Source: Bugula neritina
Lineage: Eukaryota > Bryozoa > Gymnolaemata > Cheilostomatida > Bugulidae
Assembly: GCA_964035545.1 (NCBI GenBank)
Contig: OZ037767.1
Location: 1,120,680 to 1,184,679, forward strand
Direction of reading: 5' to 3'
DNA length: 64,000 bases
Positions 26,201 to 38,200 of the stretch are shown in pieces. The translations under genes and the position numbers were made by a program. Position 1 is the first letter of the stretch, and each line of letters starts with the position of its first letter. The notes beneath the pieces were generated by a model that saw nothing but the letters and a program-made list of their open reading frames with translations, was not told the DNA's origin and searched no databases.

Positions 26201-29200
26201 TTTGGTGATTGAAATTATATCAATTTAAATTATTATGTTTTACCCAGTTGGATTACAAAAGCCCTCAATACTTTTTTAATCTCGTTACCTTTTGGGAAAT
26301 TTTTTCAGAATGGCTATGTAACAAATAATCTAAATTGTACTCTCTTGTAAACTAAGGTTGAGATCATTGACTATTAGCTTTCTATCCATAGATGCCATTG
26401 GCATGACTGTAACACTTTCTGTGAGAGAAGGCAGTTCTAGTTCTACATCTTTTTAATCAAAGCAGCAAATAGTGATGATATGACTCATCAAACACAGTGG
26501 CCCTGCTTAGTAAGGTAGCATTGTGAAAAATACCAATATGAGAAATATAGTATGGTTATGAGTTTACGGCTAATTTCTATCCCAAACATACATATACAAT
26601 GCATATTTTAGATTAAAGTTTTATTTTGCTATCTATACTACAGATTATTCAAAGCTGTTTAGTGTAAGGCAGTGTACTATATTATATTTTAAAGAATCTT
26701 TCTATTGAACGGGGATGCAAGGATGTTTTATGGCCTTGTGACTACATCACTTCATAATCAATTATCTGTTTTAACATTTAACTAGTGTAGTGAAAATAAT
26801 AAATAACATACTGGAGCCACTTGAACCTTGTAAGAAGCTGACTTCAGTGATGGTAGTTTACTTGTTAATTGGTAATTTAACTAGGTTGGTGCGTCTACGC
26901 ACTATAATAGAGGGAATTTAGGAATTTAAGTCATGGGTGCTTAGGTTGAAATATCAAAAATTTTAATTTATATAAAAATAAAAAATGCAAAACTTAAACT
27001 AATGCTAATCAACAATGCTTATATATAAACTTTCCATTATAAAACTTGTTGCCCAAATTTGGAATTAAACCACAGACATTTGGTTTTTAAGCTGATGAGC
27101 TATGACAGTCACATCAAAACTTCTAAATTCTGCCTTAACCCATTGTGGTCATACAATTAGCTAGGGTGCTGTTTTCGATAGCTACAATTAATATTTGCTA
27201 CAGCCAGACCCACACAACCTGTTGTTTTTGTGGTTGCATTACGTAGGAGCAGTTGCTGCTTGGAATTACTAAAATACAAAAATTGCGCCTTTTCTGACTC
27301 AGTGCAGGGTTATTCAGTTCAGTTACAAACAAGATAGCCATGGGGAAAAATTACAATGAGAATCAGTGTGGATTTTTAGCAACAATTTACTTTATACACC
27401 TTAAATCAGGTGCTGAAGTAGAGCATTTCAACAGAGAGTTTAAAGTCACAAAAGGATTAACTGCCAAGGATTTTAGTAGAAAAAGAAAGCAAGCTAGTAG
27501 GCATTTCAATAACGCCCTATCCTACGTTAATAATAATAAGGAGAAAGAAAAAGATAATTTTGTTTCCTATTTCTCATTTCAAAACTTCAAGAAGCTGTCA
27601 GCAGCAAGTAAACTAAAGCACAACTACAATAATTGCCTAGAATGCGCTGAAAACCATAGACCAATGTGGATAATGAAAAGAAGCAACAAATGCCATCTAG
27701 AGACTCCTGCTAAAACTGCTTTGAATTCTTTAAAAGCTGTATTGGACAAGACACCGACTGAGATAACTGCTACTGTGGTGGATGATTTTGTTAGAAATGT
27801 AATAAAACCAGCCACAGAAAAATTAAAAGGAACACCCTTCTCAGCAAAGTTATCTATTGGCTCAAAGCGTAAAGCAGTGACAGTTGACGCAGTCCCTAAG
27901 AAGGTTCGCAGAGCCATCATCAAGTCTGCCAATGATGAAATGAATGATGAAACCACTAATAAAGATTTCATATCACTCTATGCATCTAAGCAATCACAAT
28001 CAGAGTGGGATGTGCAAAGAAAACGATCATTTGGTGAAATGAGGCAAAACAGAAAGAAATCACACACCGGCAGACTAACTGATTATACATTCAATGAAAT
28101 AGTTGTAAAATCAGCTTTAAAAGAAAATGAGGACATAAATTGGTCTGCTCTAAGCAAGTCAGCAAACTTGAAAAATGCCAACAATAAAGCTCCCAGAAAC
28201 GCAGGCCAGGTAAGACTTAATCAAATTGTAACTACTACTGCTAATTACTTTTTTGACAGAGTTACCATTTTTTATTTTAAATATGTTATCTATGCAGAAA
28301 AAGTTTGACAAGATTATCACCATTACTTTATTTCATCTTTGATGGATCTTCCAAAAACATAAATTGCACACACACATAATATATACTGACATATATACAC
28401 ACACATAATATATACTTACATATATACATACGTATACACACATAATATATATGTCATAGAAGTTGAGCAAAAGTAATATTTGCAAATGTAGTACATCTAT
28501 CATCTATGAAACAGGAGTGTATTGACTTGTTTACCAGGTTATGAAAGAAGTCGCAGAACATGTTTTGAAGCATCCTGTACAAAGAAAGCCAAAAACCCGA
28601 ATATCATGGCTAAATTACAAAAATCTCAGTCTAAATATCAAACGAAAAGCTTCTGTAACTAGGCTAAAAATAAAGAAAAAGCGGATGATAGACAACGGAG
28701 AGATTGATGTTGGGAAAGCCATAGTACCAATAGAATACCAGACTGTACAAGTTCAATCAAATGGCACATTGGTAGGTTGATTACTCCTAAAGTCAATAAC
28801 TGAGCTTTTCAGCACACTTGTACTATGTTACAGTAAGTATAAAGGACTGATAATATCATTTCTTACTTTATCTAGTTATTATTTAAAGTATTTGGTATAT
28901 CATTCTTTAATTTTGCAGGTCAAATCTAAAAAAGAGGTATCTGGTAGAAAGTTCTCTCTTCTAAACATACGGAGAGATCATCTCGCCAGAATGGAAAAGC
29001 TGAAGATTTTAAGATCTGCAGCTGACATAGAAAAGATGTCTGTAGTAGATTCACTAGCTTTCCTGGAGAGAAATGGTAGGATTTGAATTAAGTATATCCA
29101 GAGGCTCATTTGTCTTTAAAACTTGTTCTACAAATAAATGATACTGATTTTCTTAACATAATGAACAACATTCTATGACTTTTGAGATTTATGAGCTACA

Positions 29201-32200
29201 TAAATCAAAACTAGCGCTGCAATAGCTATAGAAAACTTTATTTGAACAAAAAAAGATATTTACAGCTAAAATGCTTGCAATGTGGAGCAAGGCTTATCTC
29301 AATATATCCATGCCTTGTGGAAATCAAAGAAGCCTCAAAATTTCTGTCATCTTTTTAGAGATAAGCTTTTTTAGACTAAGACCAAGTAAATTTAGTCAAT
29401 ATTCCAAAGGCCCATTGCTCCGAAGGTGCATTATTCCGAAGGTGCATTATTCCGAAGGTGCATTAGTCTGAAAATTGGTAGATATAGTATTAAATCACTG
29501 AGAATATCATAAATTTTACTCACAATCTTGCTATATTATTGCTAGCTGTGGGTGGCATGCGTGTGGCCTACAAGTTTGTAATTTTTTAGCCTGAAATTAC
29601 GCTATGATGCTGCCTCAATTAAGGGCTGCATCATCTATCAACATTCCACTGTGGATGCTCCATAAACTAAGTACACAGCAAGCTATTCACTAGCCTGTCA
29701 GCTAGCAAGCCTGTAATTAGTAATCTATGCATTAGTTTCTCTTCATCTCCAAGTGTTCACTGAAGTATGAAGTGTTGTGCAAGGGTGATATAATAAGTAT
29801 TTTTATTTCACAGTTTATATAAAAATAACAGCTATAGGCAATGAACTCAAAATATCCAGTTCAATGGCTATAGCGACTGCAATTCTATTCTAGCTACAGT
29901 CAGTCAGCTTATATAGGCCCTTCACACGTTGACTATTAACTGAAAAACTAAATTAAAAAATATTAAAGGAAGCAAACATTTTGGGTCTAGTGTAGTGCAT
30001 TTATGATAAGCTTAGAAAAAGTTTACCTTGTATTTTATAAAAAATAGTTTGCATTTGAAGTTGGCGTCAAAAAATTATTGGTATTGAATGAAATAGTAAA
30101 TTTCTGGCTTGGCAGTTAATTATTTAATATCACATATTTAATCTCTAAAATTATTTGTAAGCTGCTAAACTGCATTATTCTATGCTAGTATTCTTAATAT
30201 CAGTAAATACGAGCATTGGAGACAAAAAATAATAAACATCTTACTCTGAAATTAAATAACCAAAGCTGCACACCAAACCAAACAACCCTACAAGACATGT
30301 AGATGAGGGCAACATTATTAGTATATAAGAGTTCAGGCCCAAATAAAACCTCACCTAACCTAAAATTTGAAAACCATGTTGCAGATCTTCCTGTTGCTCA
30401 GACTATGTTCAATAAATAATTTTAGTTCTAATAATAGTTCTACTAATTTTCGGACTAATGCACCTTCGGAATATTGCCCAGTCCCCCCTAAAACTACCAT
30501 AAAAAATCAGTCTGGAATGCGCAATCACATTGAATGCAATTCTTTAAAATAATTACTATTAAATGTTTAGGGATAGTGGTTGGCAGTATGGACAGCCCCA
30601 AGGAACGCCTTAAAGAAGCCTCGCAAAGTAGACATATGGTTTTGTGGCATGACCATTCAGAAATTGCTGGTAAACATTTATTGATTCATGTATTTTTGTA
30701 CAAAGAAATGTTAGTTACATAATCAAGCTAAGCTGTTCACCAATATATCTTATATGTATTTTTTTCAGGTAAAAGCCACTACTTGTTCATGGTATGGTTT
30801 TTGTACGACCCATGTACATACTATACAGATGGAGAGTTTTCAAAGATGAACTGCAAAGTAAGCTGATAGAATTATGCAAGCTCAATATAGAACACATTTC
30901 AATTAGGGTCATCTTATTTGGATTAAAGTTGCTACAATAAGCCAAGCTCTCACTACAGTATTACAAGTGTCGTTTAGTCTTTGGTAACAGCAATTACTAA
31001 TGACTAGGTGTTTTAAAGAACAAATGTTGAAATACACCAAAATATTCTGAAACATAAATGTTTACTTTATGCTAATTCAAGAAACACCAGTCAATGTACA
31101 ATCAGTGGTGGAATCACCTTACATCTATCTACTTGCCCAATCCAACTCTTCCGTTAAGGATCAACTTCTTTATGTTCCTACTCGACTAGAAGACCTTAGA
31201 GAATTGGAGGAAAAAATTAGCTCAAAAGATGGACGAACATTTACTGACAAACTAAGATTTTTTTCTGGTGATAGTCCAGCAAGGCAACTAGAAGCTGGGC
31301 AGCAATGTGGAGGTAAGAGTGATAAACTATAAATTGTTTACACAGGATGAAATACAAGATAGCTTTTGCTACAATAATAACAATACGTGTTTGACTTATT
31401 CCATGTATAAATTCCCCAAAAAGAATACATATTTACAAGAAACTATATTATTTATGATGAAACTTGATAAAAACATGCATATGTATGTTCAGGAATGTTC
31501 CCATGTATGTGTGGCACCCAAGACATTTACTTCAGTAACACTAGCAAATATAGCCAAGAAGGAGCTTTCTATAGTTCACAAGACCGCCTTCAGCTGCTCC
31601 ATAAGACAAAAACATGGGAAGATGGTTTTACTAAAGGGAACCTAGCAGTCTTTCAGACAATGAAGGTATGAAATTAAGCTGAGTTATAAATAAACACTGG
31701 TTGGGAGAAACGGCACTTCCATGTAATACATTTATATATGAGCAGCAATAATTACACTTTTTCAGACTGAAGGGCTCAGGAATGAATTGTTTCACAGAGG
31801 GGTTGCCTATTCAAGTGCAGAGAACATTTCAGGGCTAAGAAGAATTTTGAATGTTAGCCTAAAAGGTCAGAAAATTTAGAATGATAAGTTTAAACTATAT
31901 GTGGTTACAGCGTTGTCGGATGAGATACATAGAAAAAATATGGGCTGCATGAAGCCATAGTAACATAGAATAAATCTTCATCCAATCTTAGTTTTGCATC
32001 TAGTGAAAGTAGCGATTCATTGTTATGTATAGACCCACACAAGCTACAGTGGGTGCACACATGTATATATAATCTTTATGAAAAACTTAGTTACGAATAT
32101 AACTTAAGCCTCACATAAGTTTCTAAATACCTACTTTACAGGTGTGAAAAGGCCTCCTGCTCTTCTTTGTACTAAGCTGGAATCACAGATCGATATAGGC

Positions 32201-35200
32201 AGCTACGAAATTTCATCAATAGAACCATTACATGATCTAAAAAATGTTATCAACAAAATTTTAAAAGAACTACCTAAAGCTGCAAAGAATAAAGAACTCA
32301 AGGAAAAATTGACCAATCTTGTTTCAGACATTGAAGGTGAGTAGAGATTCTAACTTGCTAGTAGAAATTGCTAACACACATTTTCAATATTGTCTATATC
32401 AAAATTAAATAGCCATTTCAAAAACAATTATAAACCTATACAAACATGAATTATAGCTCAAAATAGAGAAATGAAGGGAACAGAATGCCGGCTTAATTTG
32501 GTAAAAGTTACCATCATGCTACAAGATTTCCAGCACACTGAAGATGGGAGAGCCATGTACGTTATGCTAGCAGCATTGACAGAGCTGCAAAGTTTGGCAT
32601 ACATGTGTGACACTAATAGATGTCCTAGAACAATCCTCAGGGCATATAATCAAAGTTTTCTTTTTGCCATTAAGTGCATGGAACTATTTGAAAACCCAGA
32701 AACTTGCACCAAGCGCGCTATGTTTGGGATGCCCTTCCATTGCCTTTCAGTGCACTTGCCTGAAACATTGAGACTTGTTTCAGGCAGATCATTAGTAGCC
32801 GAACACGCTGAAAGGCACTTTTATAAACTAAGGTGCGTACTAAAAAATAATACTAGTACAACAGGAATTTATGCAAAGTTTGTCCACTCACTTGAAAATG
32901 AATGCAAATAGCTTACTATAGGGGTGCTGTAGAAAGAACTCAGACCTATTTAAATTCAGCCCTGATAATATTACTGTGATCTATGAAAACAGTATTGTTT
33001 TAGGGAACTAACGCTGAGGTGCTCCAATAGAAAATCGCAAAGTATTATAGCAAGTGCTATGTTTAGAATAGTGGTAGAAAGAAAGGCTGCTGATGATGCC
33101 ATTACCAGCTACGGCAGACAGGAGCACACTATCTCCAATGCATGTAGTGGCCTTAGCCTAGGACACCACACCATATTCTCAAACAAGTAGGTCACTGTCT
33201 GATAAGTAAGAATAGTAGCTACTTTGTTGTGTATGATATTGCTACTAAACACAGGCAAATATGCTACTTAAAAGTCTATCACTATCTTTACACTAGTTTC
33301 CTCAAAGCTCATAGGACAGCAACACTTCACCATTTCCGACGAATTGCTGACTTTCTAGAAATTGGAGAAGGAGTTTGGTTCAAGGTACATGATGGGGGAG
33401 TAGAGTTCAAGGATGGAAAAAACTGCCCAGACAACTACAATTCAGGGCCAATATTAACTCATTTCAGGTAAATATCTTAACTACCTATATACCACTATAC
33501 ATCATATATTGTATATATCATACAACAAAAGTAGACTGTTTCTTCCTAAAAATTAATCAAAGAAAATAAAATTAATTAAAGAAAATAAGCTTCCACTTGA
33601 AGAAAATTAAATGGAAATTCTTTACAACTTGAATCTAAATTGCATGTCCTAGCTTGAAAAAAATTGCATACAAAATTTGAACAGCTACTATCTAATTTTT
33701 ATTAATTCTAAGCAGTACGTTTTATTTAACATATTTGGTAACCACCAGAAAATTTTTTGTTAGATCGAGAAACATGAAAGACATTAACAACATGCTGAAG
33801 ACAAGCTGGGAGTTTTGCATCAGAAATAAAAACTCATTAAAAATTCCACTTTTGTGTGACATGCTGACAGATAAGAAGACAGCTGATAAGCAAGGTAAAA
33901 TATTCTTTTGAAATATATATATATATACACACACACACACATATATATATATATAGTTATTTATATGTTAATTACAAGCAATTTGAAAAATGAGCAATAA
34001 TTTTCTTCTGCCTAAAATGTCTATTGATAAAATTTTAACAGTGTCAAGAAAATATGAAGAAATCAAGCCTGCTATAAGCAATGTGTTGAGGAGTTTGGCA
34101 GAGGACAAGCATAAAGAAGTAGAGAACTCTATTGCTGTTTCTGCATCCAATACCTTGAATGAAACAGATGAGAAGCTTGATGAATCTTCATATGTGTGTG
34201 CTGTACCATTGTTGACACAATGTAAGTAATTTTAGATGCTGCCTCCCAATTTTAAAATTACTTATCAAGTTGAAATACATCAAATACACTGAGAAAAAAT
34301 TATTTTAAATTGGCAGGCCAGACAGAGGTACCAAGCATTTTGCCTAAGAAACTTCAACAAAAGAACACAGTTACTGGTACGTTGCTTTAAGTATGGTTAT
34401 CATACACATATAACATACTTATTTTCAGTAACATAAGTTATAGTCATTTAGATTTAGAAAATAGAACCATGCAGCTACTATAATGACTTCAGGGCAGCCA
34501 ATGCACTCACATGTAATCTGAAATAATTAGAATCACCCTGGTGTTTTACAGCATATATTTCTGCCCACCTTACTTGCAATCAGTTGTTTTTCAATTTTAG
34601 ATGCTATGAGGAGTCTATGGCCTTACAGTAAAACGATTTTAGAAAGCTTTCTTTCAGCTAAACACCGGTTTAAACAACATAACTCTTGCGTTAATAAATT
34701 AATGTTGAAATCTGCAAGCCTTAAAGTAAAGCCATATTTCTTGAAATTTGTTAAAATATTAGAGGAAGAAGAAAAAGCAAAAACCATAAGCAAGTTCAGA
34801 GATAGAGGACTGATTTCTATGGAAAGTAACTCAGAAGACAATTGGAAGATTAAAATTATTAATTATTGGTTGAATCAAATTAATGAGTTTCTATAATAAA
34901 ATTATTCGCATCCTTTTTTTCTATTTTTTTTTCTAACTTTAAGAAAAATAAACCTAAAGGTGAAACCAAATCAATATCAAAAGATGAAACTATTTTTTCT
35001 GAAGTGTAATTCAACATCACTAAACATGTTTGTTCTAGTTCAACATCATTATGATTAATATTATGACATGAGTCTTACAGTTAGTGTTATTGATACTCAT
35101 ACTGATACTCAGTCTCATGTCGATACTCAGTCTCATGTCGATACTCATAGCTGATGACTTTTATTAGATACGTCATTGCCAGTAACAAAATGAATACAAA

Positions 35201-38200
35201 TATATAAAAAATTTAATGAATAATAATTATAATAATAATATACATTATATTAAATTAAAATAATACTAATAGTAATAGTAAATAATAAAAAATTATTATT
35301 AAAAATTACTAATATATTACTATTAGTATTAGCCGTAATACTAATACTAATAACTATAAGATCATCACTATGAATATTATGTGAGTATTTGCTGAAAAAT
35401 TTACTTACCCTGTCCCGCAAAAAATACTTTCACTGTTGTATAATTCCAATCTCAGTTTGTCACTTGGAGAGTGAGAATAATATGAACACGCAGACAGTAC
35501 CCAGCTATCGCACTTTGTACACTGTATAGGCAGGGATGTAGTGGTACCCATACGGTCCCATACGCCGTATGGCCTAGAAGAAAATAGGCTGTTCTTGGCC
35601 ATACGCCCGTATGGGCATATTTTTGAAAGATGATTAGTGCACAGGATAGTTAGGGCATCCTCACTGAGAATATTATCATAAATTTCGCTCACAATCTAGT
35701 TTAGGTTCTTGTTATGTTAATGCTATGTGGGTGGCATGCGTGTTGCCTACTTGTGATTGTTTAGCTTGAGATTACACTATGAATAATATGCAGCTATCAA
35801 CATTCCATCTTCTCATCTCTCCATGTTCATTGAAGCGCGAAGTGCTGTGCATTGGTGATTACTAAGGAAAAAATTTTCATTTTCAGTGTATAAATCACTA
35901 ATTTGTAGAAAATCTATGGAGGCTATTGAAAAGATAAAAATACATGCTATGCATAAATTTCTCAGGTTTCCGACAGTGTTGGTTTTATTCGAATACCATG
36001 CTTTCCTGCTGAGATATTTGGCAGGGATTGAAAAATAAACTTCTCAAGTAAAATTGGCTAAAAATGAGTAGATTTTTGTCTACAACTTTGCAATAAAAAA
36101 ATTGAAAACTCGAAAATGCAGGTGCTCTGAGGAAGATCTAAAATTTTAATTCTAGGCTTTCTAGCACAATTAAGTATACGATTTTATTTTGCGGGATTGA
36201 ATTCTTATAATATACTAATAATTAATGTGGCCTCAGCAAGGCAGTGACAGCTAGAAAGTTGCCCTTAGCTATCTTGTGTGGACTTGAATTTTGTCAATAA
36301 GCAATGAAATTTGGAAAAAAACCAACATGAAATCCAGAAATAAAATCAAAATGTCTTCAGGAAACAGTACCAGGTGTGTAGGAGAGGTTAATGAAAATTT
36401 ATCACTGAGGTCTACAGGTACTATATCCACATTTTGGTCAAAAACCTAGCAGCGTTATTGCATGTTCATGTTAATGATTTTTTTTGCAAACTGTATACCG
36501 CCATAAGTAACCTTTTATGTCTGGTTGTACTAACGTCTGGCTTTACATTTAATCATCTTCTAGAATCTAGGCTAACACATATTAAACCTGTCAAATTTGT
36601 TCTTTTGGGGTATATTTCTTTGATGTGTCTAGTGGAAGCTCAGGGGTTTTACTTTAAAACCAAGTTAACATACTCTTCTTTGGTGTGTTTTATTGTGTGC
36701 AAGGAGGTGTGGTGGTATCTCCCTATGGATTAGACTAGTGCTCTAATAAACTCCAAATAGGTTTTCTACCAATTTCTGCTTGCCAATGAGATATCAATTC
36801 AAATTGCTTTTTCTGATTTGCAATCTTCCTCTGTTCTGATAAATAATTCTTTTTCTGTCCACGTCAGTGTATTAAATATTTGAAGTAATCAGGTTGCATT
36901 TGGAGAGCACTTGTTACCTGCCTCTATCCTCCCATTTTTTTGAGATCTTCAGCAATATTTCTGTACAGGTTGGACTTAGTGTCAGTTGAGTAAGACTACA
37001 TTTAAAATTACAGTCAACAGGTATGGCACAATACTGAATATTTATATAGTTTGCAGCAATGCACAGACGTCGTGTAGCTGGTATGGCATGAAAATAATAG
37101 CAAGGTGCACATTTCAACACAGATTTTTTTCAGAAGAATTATAATTCACAATGGCTTTGAATTGCATAAATTTACATCAGAAGGGCTTCGGCGGCGGGGC
37201 GCTGCCCCGGACCCCGCCGGGGGCCTGGGCGGCCCCCTGGACCCCGGCCTGAGAGTATGGCCATGAATATTTTTACCACTACATCCCTGTGTATAGGTCG
37301 CGAATAATGAGCCAATGTAATGGATTCTCATCCTCATTATTATAATTACTGTTGCGTATGTTTTGAATGCTGTAATTGTAGCTAAGTTGGGCTAGCTTTC
37401 TAATGCCTTATTATTGTGATTGTTGTTAAAGCTTTCAGTATAATGTAATTTTCATGAAATACGCATTCCAGAGTTATTTCCTCTTTTTGCTATTTTATCG
37501 TTTTGCATTAATACTGATACTGGAAATTTGTGTGGCTTTTATGAATACCTTCAATACATAGGTTGGCCTATTGAATTATTCGTTTTCCTTTGTCTACTTT
37601 TCTTTTGTTTCTGTCAAGCTTAACTTTCTTTTGTCTGTTGGAACATTCTAGATGTGAATTCTTGTGTATAAAAGCAGGCGAATTTCCAGTATAGTTCAGA
37701 CTACTACTGGAGCTCGCTGGTAGTTGGGCCCTAAGCTGTATCTGATACAATAAAGGTTATCCTTATTTGTACTCAAATACTTGGCTTATTCTCTCTACCA
37801 CAAAGAGTATGTTCAGGCACTAGTTGCATTCATAACCCACAGTTTACTACACCATAAATACAGCAATTTGCTTGAAGTCTCAGTATGTTCAGGAGTGGAT
37901 GTTTCATATTTTATAACCCCCCCCCCCATTCAATATATAAACTCCCCATTCTAATTTTTTACTTTTGCGTTGTATTTACATGAATTATATTACGTTATTT
38001 AATTAATAATAGTTTAAGAAATATGCTGCAATTTTAGATAAAGTTACTTTTTCTAAATTAGGTTATTGTTTACTTCTCCCCCTAGCGTCACGACATCCTA
38101 CGCGCTCTTTTGACATTAGTACAATCACGCATTCAAAGCTTATCATAACATTGTCAACATTGCATTGCATAAGCAGAGAGCTAGTAGCTAGTAACTAGTA

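Larger units (their letters stand above)
35531..37289. mobile_element. hAT-like non-autonomous transposon with 8-bp target duplication
   Basis: The ends are inverted repeats starting CAGGGATGTAGTGGTA (35531) and ending TACCACTACATCCCTG (37289). Both are flanked by the direct repeat TGTATAGG (35523-35530 and 37290-37297). An 8-bp duplication and CAGGG ends are typical of the hAT superfamily. Length is 1,759 bp, of which 639 bp is a later nested insertion. The subterminal region has further palindromic CCATACG/CGTATGG motifs, and a very GC-rich patch lies at about 37185-37250. No transposase frame is present; the 99-codon frame at 36434 has no recognisable motif. Confidence 0.85.

Noticed and set aside
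36434-36733. 99-codon frame in the hAT-like element as a transposase remnant
   Set aside because: No hAT dimerisation motif, no zinc finger, and no similarity that I can see.
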